Positions 1-7,905 are shown, counted from the first letter of the stretch. The stretch is DNA of 40,784 nt from Bacteroidales bacterium (GCA_017509045.1 JAFWQP010000001.1:1-40784), one strand, 5' to 3'. The notes: generated from the sequence alone by a model not told the origin. A program made the numbers and translations.

Positions 1-324
1 CTCAAAGAAGAGACCGGTTGTACCCAAATCGAACCACGTGCTACCTGTGCTTACATAAATATTGGTGTTGTTCGGATCAACAACTTCCCAACATGCAGGA
101 GCAGCATTCAGCGTCTGATCCTCGAAGTTCTCGCTCCACGGCAGAGCTGCAACAGCTGCACATTCCGTGCGGATACTGAGGCTTGCAGCAGCACTCTGTA
201 CGGTCTCGTTGAAGTAGGAGCGTACATAGAAATCATAGGCGGTATTGGCTGCTAACTCCGTCCACTCGGCGGTGGTGTTGGCGGTCGTCTTTGCCTTGCT
301 CCAATAGATATATAGATTTAGGCC
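1..324 (-). pseudogene. Fibronectin-type/cleaved-adhesin-like surface protein fragment, 5'-truncated
   Basis: The reverse strand is open for 108 codons from the window edge up to an in-frame TGA at 325-327, with no start codon in between. The translation contains a fibronectin type III-like end (NTAYDFYVRSYF) followed by the segment LPWSENFED, which resembles the start of cleaved-adhesin/MAM-like modules of Bacteroidales surface proteins, and continues past base 1. Such proteins are often T9SS cargo, but the C-terminus is outside the window. The upstream side is not a normal gene start: it runs straight into a hexamer repeat at 352-387. I infer a 5'-truncated or frameshifted gene; a sequencing frameshift is the main alternative. 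The strand and domain type are fairly secure, the pseudogene status less so. Confidence 0.5.
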
Positions 325-351
325 TCATTTGGCGGCTACGCATGCAAGGTA

Positions 352-387
352 ATTGTCATTGTAATTGTCATTGTCATTGTCATCGAC
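352..387. repeat. Hexamer tandem repeat (ATTGTM)5 plus one degenerate copy
   Basis: Five consecutive copies of ATTGTC/ATTGTA occupy 352-381, followed by a degenerate sixth copy, ATCGAC. It sits about 25 bases upstream of the break in the fibronectin-like fragment. A short open frame (365-565) runs through it but has only a TTG start and no recognisable family. Confidence 0.75.
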
Positions 388-839
388 AATTGCAAAATAT
401 GGAAAATGCGTAATATCAATACATTATAGCAAAGTGGCAGAAAGTGGCAGTCAGCAAAATGCCCTATTTTGCGCCTTTTTTGAGTCACTTTTCAACCCTT
501 TTTCAGCCTGTTTTTATGCGAAAACGCACGCCAAACTACCGCAGGAGCCCTTGCAGAAACGATGAAAAAAATGAAAAATACGTGTAAACGACTCTCACAA
601 CATAAAAATTAAGAATTTTTATACTTTGTACCGAAAAGAGTAAAAGTATTTTGATAAATGTTGGTTCACAACATATTAAAACATTACGTGCAGGATATTT
701 TTAAAATCTTAAGAAGCATTTTTGTGAGAAAAGCGCATTTTTATTCTTCGTTTTTGCAAAAAAAGGCACTGTTTTGTGTCTATATAGCGTACGGTACCGA
801 CAAACAACCATTATTCATCAATTAAACATGTACAGAATC
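388..839. other. Gene-free AT-rich spacer
   Basis: I see no convincing gene in this 450-base stretch. It has many A/T runs and stops in all frames apart from the short frame starting in the hexamer repeat. It presumably carries the promoter and leader of the lipoprotein gene at 840, but no clean TAnnTTTGC element was found. Confidence 0.5.
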
Positions 840-1670
840 ATGAAAAAAAGAAAAAATGTAATCAGTAGCAATCTGGGCATAAGATTGTTTGCCTATACTG
901 TCATATCAGTTGCGATGATATGCCTTTCCAGTTGTGGAAAGGAAGAGTCGCCAGAACCAGACGATGACGAGCCTCGGACAGAGGCCATTGATGGGCTTTT
1001 CTCGGTAAGTGCGACCAGACACGTGCAGTTTGCGCAGGGAAACCTGCAATATACGGCAAGCACTTTCACATGGAGTTTTGCCAAGCATCAATACGACTAC
1101 ATTGGCAAGGACAACCAGTATGCCGACACGGCGTACGACGGATGGATTGACCTTTTCGGATGGGGCACAGGTCTTTACCCCACACTAACCTCTTCATACG
1201 ACGGAGATTACCCTTCATTTAATGATTGGGGAGACCACATTGACGGTGGCTGGCGAACGCTGACAATCACCGAGTGGAACTATGTCCTGAAAAGTCGAAG
1301 CGGCGCAAATATCAAACACGCCACAGGTACCGTCGACGGTGTGCATGGGCTGATTCTTCTGCCCGACCACTGGGAGTTGCCGAATGGGTGTACGTTCAGG
1401 CCAGGATGCAAGGAATGGGATGGGAACGAGTATACCAAAGAGCAATGGCAGCAGATGGAAGCGGCCAACGCGGTGTTTCTGCCTGCGGCGGGCATACGCT
1501 GGGGCAAAGACGTTAATGAAGTGGGCGAATACGGCTACTACTGGACATCGACACCAGAGAATGATTCTAAGTCGTTCGTTGTGTTTTTCAACGGTAGTTT
1601 CATTAATACGGAGAGCAGCTGCTTACGCCACGGCGGTATCGCAGTGCGCCTTGTTAGAGACACGGAATAG
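840..1670 (+). CDS. Secreted lipoprotein of the Bacteroidales Fib_succ_major-like type
   Basis: This 276-residue protein starts with a basic segment and a hydrophobic stretch ending in a lipobox (ICLSSC), so Cys32 should be lipidated and the mature protein anchored in the envelope. An acidic linker (PEPDDDEP) follows. The rest has the hallmarks of a common Bacteroidales domain: GLFSVSATRHVQFAQGNLQY near the start, WIDLFGWGTG in the middle, then WRTLT.EW, VFLPAAGIR and a C-terminal GIAVRLVRD. The function is unknown; the fold is usually grouped with Fibrobacter succinogenes major paralogous domains. I chose the ATG at 840 because it gives a classical signal peptide; an ATG at 828 adds four residues. 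A hairpin terminator follows the stop. Confidence 0.8.
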   Translation: MKKRKNVISSNLGIRLFAYTVISVAMICLSSCGKEESPEPDDDEPRTEAIDGLFSVSATRHVQFAQGNLQYTASTFTWSFAKHQYDYIGKDNQYADTAYDGWIDLFGWGTGLYPTLTSSYDGDYPSFNDWGDHIDGGWRTLTITEWNYVLKSRSGANIKHATGTVDGVHGLILLPDHWELPNGCTFRPGCKEWDGNEYTKEQWQQMEAANAVFLPAAGIRWGKDVNEVGEYGYYWTSTPENDSKSFVVFFNGSFINTESSCLRHGGIAVRLVRDTE

Positions 1671-1686
1671 GCCTAAACACAATTAT

Positions 1687-1720
1687 CATGTTGCGGATAG
1701 CACACACTGTCCGCAACATG
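1687..1720 (+). terminator. Hairpin downstream of the lipoprotein gene
   Basis: An 11-bp perfect stem (CATGTTGCGGA at 1687-1697, TCCGCAACATG at 1710-1720) with a 12-base loop starts 16 bases after the stop codon. A T-rich stretch follows, so it probably ends transcription of the lipoprotein gene. Confidence 0.65.
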
Positions 1721-1772
1721 ATTATTTTCATTTTCGCTCTAGTATAAAGTATGACTGATTATTGCCAATCTT

Positions 1773-2033
1773 TTTATCCCAAATCGGTCATTAGGGTTTA
1801 TGGCAGATTAGCATTTGTTATGTTCCATGACGTTACTTGGTCTCGGCATAGAAAGCGAGCTTTCTCTGCTCTCGTCTTTCGTAACGACTCGAGCAGATTG
1901 GCCTCATCGCTGGCGAAGGCGTAGCGGGCTACGGCGAGACAGGGATGTGGACAAGATGCCGAAAGAAATGCTGATATGGCATAAACAGACCTTACAGATA
2001 TAAAAGGCGGTCTAATGACCGATTTGGGTTTAT
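1773..2033. mobile_element. MITE-like element, 251 bp, perfect 17-bp terminal inverted repeats
   Basis: The 17-mer CCCAAATCGGTCATTAG at 1778-1794 recurs as its exact reverse complement at 2012-2028. TTTAT directly abuts the outside of both ends (1773-1777 and 2029-2033), as a 5-bp target duplication would. The interior has no transposase; its only open frame (1815-2003) resembles nothing I recognise. It does contain several short palindromes, for example GAAAGC/GCTTTC at 1851-1864, CTGCTC/GAGCAG at 1866-1896 and GTAGC/GCTAC at 1921-1932. A non-autonomous element moved by a transposase elsewhere in the genome fits. The TTTAT repeat is AT-rich, so on its own it is weak evidence. Confidence 0.6.
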
Positions 2034-2037
2034 TGTC

Positions 2038-2150
2038 GCGTCCCTTCGGGACGCAGATAGAGAGTATATTCAGTCACCGCACTTGAACTCTTCCCGAAAG
2101 TCCACTGGACTTTCTCTCAGTGTTATTGAGATTCAACCTCTCCGAGGTTG
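2038..2150. repeat. Cluster of three short perfect hairpins
   Basis: Three palindromes follow one another: GCGTCCC/GGGACGC with loop TTC (2038-2054), GAAAGTCC/GGACTTTC with loop ACT (2096-2114), and CAACCTC/GAGGTTG with loop TCC (2134-2150). All have 7-8 bp perfect stems and 3-base loops. No gene overlaps them. The regular design resembles extragenic palindromic repeats rather than a single terminator. Confidence 0.6.
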
Positions 2151-2212
2151 TTGAAAATCAGTTATACTTCAAACCTGAGCCTTCATTTTTTAATTAAGTG
2201 AAGAAAAAGACG

Positions 2213-2221
2213 TATATTTGC
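2213..2221 (+). promoter_or_regulatory. Bacteroidetes -7 element for the flavodoxin gene
   Basis: TATATTTGC matches TAnnTTTGC exactly, 95 bases before the flavodoxin ATG. No clear TTTG lies at the -33 distance, only a T-run. The leader would be about 90 bases. Confidence 0.6.
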
Positions 2222-2316
2222 AATGCCTTTTATGTTCTGACAAAGGGAGAATAAATCTTGTTAACACACTAACATATAATCATATATAAAATCTAATCAC
2301 AAATTATTTTACCCTT

Positions 2317-3147
2317 ATGAAAAAAATTGGAATGCTTATGGTTATTGCAGCCACAATGATGACCGCCATTTCGTGCGGTTCTAAGAAAGAGGCACCGAAG
2401 GTACTGGTACTCTATTATTCACAAACGTCGAACACCAAGGCTGTGGCAGAGGAAATTGCCACGCGGCTGGGAGCCGACATAGAGGAGATTGTCCCCGTGA
2501 TGCCCTACGACGGAGATTTCAAAGCCACTATTGAACGCTGTGTGCAAGATCGAGAGCAGGGAGGACTCCCAGAGATTCAGCCTATTGCCGCCGACTTGGC
2601 GAAATATGACATTGTTTTCGTCGGCTACCCTGTATGGTTTGGCACCTACGCACCGCCCATTGCTTCGCTACTCGACCAAGTGGACTTGAGCGGGAAGAAG
2701 GTGGTGCCGTTCTGCACGTTTGGCAGCGGCGGGTTGGAGTCGAGCACGAAGGACTTAGTAGAGAAACTGCCTGATGCAGAAATTCTTCCCGGCTATGGGG
2801 TGCGTGCAGCTCGCTTGGAGGCGATGCCCCAGGAGGTTGACCAGTTCTTGAAGGCGGGTGGCTTTCTTGAGGGCGAATATACCCAGTTGGAGGATTTCCC
2901 CGAGCAGCACGAGGTGAACGAGGAGGAGTCTGCCCTATTTGATGCAGCTGTGGACGGCTACCCGATGATTCACGCCAAAGCCACTATGGTGGCCACGCGC
3001 GCTATACCTGAAGGCAAGGAGTATCTGTTTACAGCCATCGACCTGCCCCGCGAGGACCAACCCAATATGCCTCCTGCAGGAGAGATGAAGGTGTATGTGA
3101 CTGTGGCAGATGGCGCGGCGCCGGTGTTTACAAAGGTTATACGATAA
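2317..3147 (+). CDS. Flavodoxin family lipoprotein (Flavodoxin_4 type)
   Basis: The protein has 276 residues. The N-terminus MKKIGMLMVIAATMMTAISC is a lipoprotein signal with the modified cysteine at position 20. The flavodoxin domain begins with LVLYYSQTSNTKAVAEEI, which contains the phosphate-binding loop for FMN, and continues through FVGYPVWFGTYAPPI and PFCTFGSGG, the segments that flank the isoalloxazine ring in this family. Residues from about 200 form an extra C-terminal region of unknown role. It is probably a periplasm-facing FMN redox protein; its partner is not apparent. The last 83 bases of the gene are repeated at 3776-3858 with four mismatches, so the downstream region was rearranged. 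Confidence 0.88.
   Translation: MKKIGMLMVIAATMMTAISCGSKKEAPKVLVLYYSQTSNTKAVAEEIATRLGADIEEIVPVMPYDGDFKATIERCVQDREQGGLPEIQPIAADLAKYDIVFVGYPVWFGTYAPPIASLLDQVDLSGKKVVPFCTFGSGGLESSTKDLVEKLPDAEILPGYGVRAARLEAMPQEVDQFLKAGGFLEGEYTQLEDFPEQHEVNEEESALFDAAVDGYPMIHAKATMVATRAIPEGKEYLFTAIDLPREDQPNMPPAGEMKVYVTVADGAAPVFTKVIR
3065..3147 (+). repeat. Direct repeat, copy 1 (3' end of the flavodoxin gene)
   Basis: These 83 bases, the last codons of the flavodoxin gene plus its stop, match 3776-3858 at 79 of 83 positions with a constant offset of 711 bases. Confidence 0.9.
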
Positions 3148-3237
3148 ACCCTTATCTACTTGGTAACGACAACTTGCACAATAAAAACTGTAGCGTTACG
3201 TTATAAAGACAACAAACAATACGAAGTTATGGGATAA

Positions 3238-3522
3238 TTGGCCTTTTTGAAGATGTTTATCTTGGTGTCGATACCTGTAGACAAACTCGACAACCGGCGT
3301 CATGTCCATGTCTTTTATCGGAACGGACGACACCAGCGGTCAGTAGCCAAAATATGGATTGAGAAGAATGGGCGGCCATGTGTGGAGATTGCAGAATCGT
3401 CGCTAACGCCCAAGGAGAACAAGATGTTGGTGGATGCCATCACTACCCATTGGCAATTCATTAACGACCAGATAACCCGTTGCTTCAATGAAGAAAGAAC
3501 AATAAGCAAAAACATCGAATAA
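3238..3522 (+). CDS. DUF4160-like small protein, possible toxin-antitoxin-type partner
   Basis: This small protein of up to 94 residues contains HVHVF near residue 23, then VAKIWIE, VEIAESSLTPKEN and a terminal helix ending in a W.FIN pattern. That arrangement matches DUF4160-like proteins, which are often paired with DUF2442 proteins and suspected to be toxin-antitoxin-like; the role is not established. The start is unclear: an in-frame ATG at 3229 is cut off by TAA two codons later, leaving TTG 3238 or ATG 3253. The DUF2442 gene begins one base after its stop. The pair lies between two copies of the flavodoxin 3' end, suggesting it arrived as a cassette. Confidence 0.65.
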   Translation: MAFLKMFILVSIPVDKLDNRRHVHVFYRNGRHQRSVAKIWIEKNGRPCVEIAESSLTPKENKMLVDAITTHWQFINDQITRCFNEERTISKNIE

Positions 3523-3523
3523 T

Positions 3524-3763
3524 ATGTGCAAGATACCCGAAACCGACCTTGGAATCAAAGACCTCGACTTCAAAAGCCGACGGGGCAAGTTCATCGCTAA
3601 ACTCACTGATGGACGCGAGATTGTCATCCCTGTCAGCTTATTCCCCGACATCAAAAATCTCTCAGTCAAAGACCGTGAGGACTGGATGATACTGGACGAC
3701 CAATATTTCACCTTTCACAACCTCACTCGCATCTATGCGGTGACCGACCTTCTGCGCTTGTGA
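3524..3763 (+). CDS. DUF2442 domain protein
   Basis: The 79-residue product has the DUF2442 pattern: a short lead, GKFIAKLTDGREIVIPVSLFP, then WMILDDQYFTFHNL. This small family commonly sits beside DUF4160 genes, as here, with a one-base gap. It is expected to be cytoplasmic and has been suggested to act as the antitoxin-like or DNA-binding member of the pair, but no biochemical function is established. The gene ends 12 bases before the second copy of the flavodoxin 3' end. Confidence 0.75.
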   Translation: MCKIPETDLGIKDLDFKSRRGKFIAKLTDGREIVIPVSLFPDIKNLSVKDREDWMILDDQYFTFHNLTRIYAVTDLLRL

Positions 3764-3775
3764 ACTGTTATCACG

Positions 3776-3858
3776 ATATGCCTCCTACGGGAGAGATGAA
3801 GGTGTATGTGACTGTGGCAGATGGCGCGGCACCAGTGTTTACAAAGGTTATACGATAA
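3776..3858 (+). repeat. Direct repeat, copy 2 (orphan flavodoxin 3' end)
   Basis: This copy still encodes the flavodoxin C-terminus through GEMKVYVTVADGAAPVFTKV and its stop, but has no gene attached. It lies just upstream of the methyltransferase gene at 3868. Flavodoxin and methyltransferase were probably neighbours before 711 bases were inserted between them. Confidence 0.85.
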
Positions 3859-3867
3859 TACTCGATT

Positions 3868-4548
3868 ATGGATACTTTGTCTGCACGACTTTTCTTTCAA
3901 GCTCTGGGAAAATTCTTTCTTGGGCTGGTAGTTGTAGGGGCGTTGCTGTTTTTGCCGGCTGGGACGCTCGAGTATTGGCAAGGGTGGCTATTTGTGGGCG
4001 TGCTGTTTGTGCCTATGTTTGTAGCAGGGATTGTGTTGATGTTCCGCCAACCAGAACTGCTGCGCAAACGCCTTGAAGCCAAAGAAGAAGAGAAGGAACA
4101 GAAATGGGTGGTGGCACTGAGCGGTATGCTTTTTATAGCCATGTTTGTCGTGGCGGGACTCAACCGCCGCTATATGTGGTGGATGCTGCCTGACTGGGCG
4201 GTATTTGCTGCGGCGGGACTGTTTCTGGTCGGATACCTGCTCTATGCCGAGGTGCTAAGAGAGAACGTATGGCTGTCGCGCACCATAGAGGTGCAGGAGC
4301 ATCAAAAGGTGGTAGACACAGGGCTGTACGGCATCGTGCGTCACCCCATGTATGCCGCCACGTTGCTACTGTTTCTTAGTATGCCTTTGGTGCTGGGGTC
4401 GCAGTGGTCGTTTGCCATCATGCTGTTCTATATCCCCGTCATATCCAAACGCATCCGCAACGAGGAGAAGGTCTTGGAAGAGGGGCTTGAGGGGTATAGG
4501 GAGTATAAACAACGTGTGCGCTACAAGGTGATACCATACGTATGGTAA
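3868..4548 (+). CDS. Isoprenylcysteine carboxyl methyltransferase-family membrane protein
   Basis: The 226-residue protein has about five hydrophobic segments, including residues 15-35, 40-60 and 85-100. The C-terminal half carries the PEMT/ICMT signature: GLYGIVRHPMYAATLL, then a short hydrophobic segment and RIRNEEKVLEEGL.GYREY. In this superfamily RHPxY and the paired glutamates bind S-adenosylmethionine and the substrate headgroup. The bacterial substrate is unknown; phospholipid or another hydrophobic molecule is likely. It starts ten bases after the orphan flavodoxin tail. Confidence 0.82.
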   Translation: MDTLSARLFFQALGKFFLGLVVVGALLFLPAGTLEYWQGWLFVGVLFVPMFVAGIVLMFRQPELLRKRLEAKEEEKEQKWVVALSGMLFIAMFVVAGLNRRYMWWMLPDWAVFAAAGLFLVGYLLYAEVLRENVWLSRTIEVQEHQKVVDTGLYGIVRHPMYAATLLLFLSMPLVLGSQWSFAIMLFYIPVISKRIRNEEKVLEEGLEGYREYKQRVRYKVIPYVW

Positions 4549-4614
4549 TCGGCAGCGTGGTCGCAACGTTTTTGCCTATTGGAAATCAGCCATCTATGTT
4601 GAAGAAATATTTTA

Positions 4615-4647
4615 TTTGGCTGATTGAAAAAAAGTGTGTATCTTTGC
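4615..4647 (+). promoter_or_regulatory. Promoter of the phosphohexomutase gene
   Basis: TTTG at 4615-4618, a 20-base spacer, and TATCTTTGC at 4639-4647 fit the Bacteroidetes housekeeping consensus. The start codon is 50 bases further on. Confidence 0.8.
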
Positions 4648-4697
4648 AGATTGAAATTTTTGCATTTTTTAACTCTTAAAATGAAAGGAATCCGACT

Positions 4698-6452
4698 ATG
4701 ACAAATATCGAGAATCTGAACATCGATGCTTCTGCAAAAACCAATGTCGCCACATGGCTGAACGGGTCGTATGACGAAGAAACCAAGCAGGCCATCCGCG
4801 AGATGATGGAGAACAACCCGAACGAGTTGAACGAGAGTTTCTACCGCAACTTGGAGTTTGGCACGGGCGGTCTGCGCGGCATTATGGGCGTGGGCACCAA
4901 CCGCATGAACAAGTATACGGTGGCGATGGCTACCCAGGGACTTGCCAACTATGTGAAGAAGTGTTTCCCCACAGCCAAACCCATCAAGGCAGCCGTGAGC
5001 CACGACAGCCGCAACCATAGTCGCGAATTTGCCGAGATTACCGCCAATGTGCTTGCCGCCAACGGATTCCACGTATACCTGTTCGACGGTATGCGTCCCA
5101 CTCCAGAGCTGTCGTTTGCGGTGCGTCACTTTGGCTGCCAGACGGGCGTGATGGTGACTGCCAGCCACAACCCGAAGGAATATAACGGCTACAAGGCCTA
5201 TTGGGACGACGGCTGCCAGCTGGTTGCACCGCACGACACCAACGTGATTGACGAGGTGCTGAAGATTCAGAAACTGGAAGATGTGAAGATGACGGGTGGC
5301 GAGAGCAACATCGAGATTATTGGCGAGAATGTGGACAGCGTGTACCTGGACCGTATTGAGAAAAACTCGCTGCATCCCGAATTGATTAAGAAGCACCACG
5401 ACCTGAAGATTGTCTACACTCCGTTGCACGGCACAGGCATCACGCTGATACCGCGAATGCTTGAGAAACTGGGCTTCACCAACGTGAATGTGGTGAAGGA
5501 GCAGGCCACTCCCGACGGCAATTTCCCCACAACGCCCAGCCCCAACCCTGAAGAGAAGGCAGCTATGAAGATGGCGGTGGAACTGGCACAGAAGATTGAC
5601 GCCGACATCGTGTTTGCAAGCGACCCCGATGCCGACCGCGTGGGTGTGGCAGTGAAGCGTCCCGACGGCGAGTGGATGCTGCTGAACGGCAACCAAACTA
5701 TGTCGGTGCTTATCTACTACCTAATAAAGGAATGGAAAGAGACCAACCGCTTGACAGGTAAAGAATTTGTTATCAAGACCATCGTCACCAGCGAGCTGCC
5801 TGCCGACATTGCCAAGAAGGTGGGCGTGAAGGTGTACGATGTGCTGACCGGATTCAAGTTTATTGGCGACAAAATTCGCCAGCTGGAAGGCAAAGAGGTG
5901 TTTATCGGCGGTGGCGAGGAGAGCTATGGTTATATGATTGGCGACTTTGTGCGCGACAAAGACGCTGTGGCTGCCTGCTCGATGATAGCCGAGATAGCCG
6001 CCTGGGCTGCAGAACAGGGCAAGACGTTCTACGACGTGCTGGTCGACATCTACAAAGAATATGGTTTCTATAAGGAAGGCCTGCTGAGCGTGGTGCGCAA
6101 GGGCAAGAGCGGTGCCGAGGAGATTCAGCAGATGATGAAAGACTACCGCGAGAATCCGCCCAAGGAGATTGACGGCGAGAAGGTGGTATGCATCAAGGAC
6201 TACAAGCTGCACGAGAGCATCGACACCGTGACCGGCAAGAAAGAGACCATCGATCTGCCCACCAGCAATGTGCTGCAATACTTCACCGAAAAGGGCAACA
6301 AGGTGACTGTGCGCCCCAGCGGCACGGAGCCTAAGATTAAGTTCTACTTTGGCGTGAAGGGATGCCTCGAAAACAAGGCCGACTTCGACAAGGTGAACGC
6401 AGCGCTGGATGGCAAGATTGAGGAAATCAAGAAATCGATGAATCTGGCATAG
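4698..6452 (+). CDS. Phosphoglucomutase/phosphomannomutase (alpha-D-phosphohexomutase)
   Basis: This 584-residue cytoplasmic enzyme interconverts hexose 1- and 6-phosphates. The four signatures of the superfamily are present in order: the phosphoserine loop TASHNP (about residue 155), the magnesium loop DPDADR (about 310), the sugar-binding loop GGGEESYGY (about 405) and the phosphate-binding loop RPSGTEPK (about 538). Length and N-terminal FGTGGLRG match the long PgcA-like group, usually annotated as phospho-sugar mutase. The preferred sugar cannot be told from sequence. It has its own promoter and a downstream hairpin. Confidence 0.93.
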   Translation: MTNIENLNIDASAKTNVATWLNGSYDEETKQAIREMMENNPNELNESFYRNLEFGTGGLRGIMGVGTNRMNKYTVAMATQGLANYVKKCFPTAKPIKAAVSHDSRNHSREFAEITANVLAANGFHVYLFDGMRPTPELSFAVRHFGCQTGVMVTASHNPKEYNGYKAYWDDGCQLVAPHDTNVIDEVLKIQKLEDVKMTGGESNIEIIGENVDSVYLDRIEKNSLHPELIKKHHDLKIVYTPLHGTGITLIPRMLEKLGFTNVNVVKEQATPDGNFPTTPSPNPEEKAAMKMAVELAQKIDADIVFASDPDADRVGVAVKRPDGEWMLLNGNQTMSVLIYYLIKEWKETNRLTGKEFVIKTIVTSELPADIAKKVGVKVYDVLTGFKFIGDKIRQLEGKEVFIGGGEESYGYMIGDFVRDKDAVAACSMIAEIAAWAAEQGKTFYDVLVDIYKEYGFYKEGLLSVVRKGKSGAEEIQQMMKDYRENPPKEIDGEKVVCIKDYKLHESIDTVTGKKETIDLPTSNVLQYFTEKGNKVTVRPSGTEPKIKFYFGVKGCLENKADFDKVNAALDGKIEEIKKSMNLA

Positions 6453-6469
6453 TCGACCGTCTATACCAA

Positions 6470-6504
6470 TGCCCCGCATCAGGATAACAACTTGGTGCGG
6501 GGTA
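6470..6504 (+). terminator. Hairpin after the phosphohexomutase gene
   Basis: TGCCCCGCA at 6470-6478 pairs with TGCGGGGTA at 6496-6504 (one G-T pair), followed by a short T-rich run. It lies in the 74-base gap before the next gene. Confidence 0.6.
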
Positions 6505-6526
6505 TTCTTAACATCAGGAACCCAAG

Positions 6527-6946
6527 ATGACAGCATTTGAAGCGATAGGGATAATACTGCTTACCCTCCTACCCTTCATACTGATGATATGGAATAAGCA
6601 TCGTATTGAACCGCAGGTGCAGCAGTCCTTGGATAAGCGACGGGAGGATTACTGGCAGAAGATAACAACACAATATGGCGAGCCTGTGGAGTCGCTGTGG
6701 ACTGCCGAGGTGCCTTTGCTCATCTACGACGGGTTTCTGGTGATGGCGGGTGTCCGTGTGCCATACGACAGCATCGTGAACGTCACATGGAACAATGCCG
6801 ACAATCTTCCATGGGGCAGAGGAAACTATCAGGTGATAGTGCGCACCAACCTTCCCGGACACGAATTCATCCATGCCCTTATGGGAGATGACCCAAAAGA
6901 AGCCATGGAGATGGCCGAACAGATACGCAACTATATGCAGAAATGA
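6527..6946 (+). CDS. Small membrane-anchored protein of unknown function
   Basis: This 139-residue protein has one N-terminal membrane segment (about residues 5-22) and a soluble part with two features: a basic/acidic helix after the membrane and a compact region around LLIYDGFLVMAGVRVPYDSI. I do not recognise a family. It overlaps the next gene by four bases (ATGA), so it is likely co-translated with the EEP-fold enzyme and the HHH outer-membrane protein. Confidence 0.75.
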   Translation: MTAFEAIGIILLTLLPFILMIWNKHRIEPQVQQSLDKRREDYWQKITTQYGEPVESLWTAEVPLLIYDGFLVMAGVRVPYDSIVNVTWNNADNLPWGRGNYQVIVRTNLPGHEFIHALMGDDPKEAMEMAEQIRNYMQK

Positions 6947-7905
6947 AACGATTGCTCATAGCCACCATTCTTGGACTGTTCTTGTGCACAACCGATGTTT
7001 GTGCACAGGATGAAGGGCGGTGGACGATGGCATTCTGGAATGTGGAGAACTACTTTGACACGCAGCACGACACGCTGAAAGAGGACATGGAATTTACGCC
7101 TACGGGCAAGAACCATTGGTCAGCCAAACGCTATGCTGACAAGCGCAACAAGATATACAAAATGGTTGCCGCCATGCAATGGCCGGTGGTGGTAGGGCTG
7201 GCGGAGGTGGAGAACGACCGTGTGCTGCGGGATTTGTGCAGGTTCACTCCATTGCGGAAGCAGGGGTATGAGTTTGTGCACTATGAGTCGCCCGACAGGC
7301 GGGGGATTGACTGCGCACTGCTGTATCGAAAAGAGGTGTTCAAGGTGTTTGAGTCGCGGAGAATAGATGTTTCAGACAGCTCAGAAGACTTCTACACCCG
7401 CGACATACTGATGGTGGGCGGAGTTCTGGGAGGAGGCGACAGCTGCTATCTGTTTGTGAACCACTGGCCATCGAAACGAAACGGAGCTGTGGCGGAGCGG
7501 CATCGGATGGAGATTGCCCGCCTATTATTAGGTCTGATGGACAGCATCCAGCAGACACACCCCTGGGCACTGGTGCTGGCGATGGGCGACTTCAATTCAG
7601 CACCCGAAGAGGAAGCTATCAGCAAGGGGTTGGAATTTGAGGGAGGATGCCAGAACGCGGTGGGATTCTACAACCTGATGTGCAAGATTACAGCGGGCGA
7701 GGGCAGCTACAAGTATAAGGACACTTGGTCGTGTATCGACCAGATGATTGCCAACCGAGAACTGACGGCAGAGGTGTTTGCGCCCGACTTTATGCTGACT
7801 GACGACACAAAATATATGGGCAAACGGCCTTTTCGCACCTATACGGGGATGCAGTATCTCGGCGGCTATAGCGACCATCTGCCAATAATAGTGAGAATAC
7901 CATGA
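6943..7905 (+). CDS. Secreted endonuclease/exonuclease/phosphatase-family protein
   Basis: The 320-residue product begins with a signal peptide ending near CAQ (residue 22). The mature part has the EEP catalytic signatures: FWNVENYFD (metal-binding Asn), AEVEN (metal-binding Glu), LFVNHWPSKRNG, MGDFNSAP (catalytic Asp/Asn) and the terminal GGYSDHLPIIV with its Asp-His pair. All expected active-site residues are present, so it should be a metal-dependent phosphodiesterase acting outside the cytoplasm; the substrate could be nucleic acid, lipid or sugar phosphate. It overlaps the genes on both sides by four bases. Confidence 0.88.
   Translation: MKRLLIATILGLFLCTTDVCAQDEGRWTMAFWNVENYFDTQHDTLKEDMEFTPTGKNHWSAKRYADKRNKIYKMVAAMQWPVVVGLAEVENDRVLRDLCRFTPLRKQGYEFVHYESPDRRGIDCALLYRKEVFKVFESRRIDVSDSSEDFYTRDILMVGGVLGGGDSCYLFVNHWPSKRNGAVAERHRMEIARLLLGLMDSIQQTHPWALVLAMGDFNSAPEEEAISKGLEFEGGCQNAVGFYNLMCKITAGEGSYKYKDTWSCIDQMIANRELTAEVFAPDFMLTDDTKYMGKRPFRTYTGMQYLGGYSDHLPIIVRIP

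Noticed and set aside
365-565. 66-codon forward frame
   Set aside because: It begins with TTG inside the hexamer repeat and encodes no recognisable protein; likely chance.
4521-5696. Long reverse-strand frame opposite the phosphohexomutase gene
   Set aside because: A 391-codon shadow on the antisense of a clearly real gene; composition effect.
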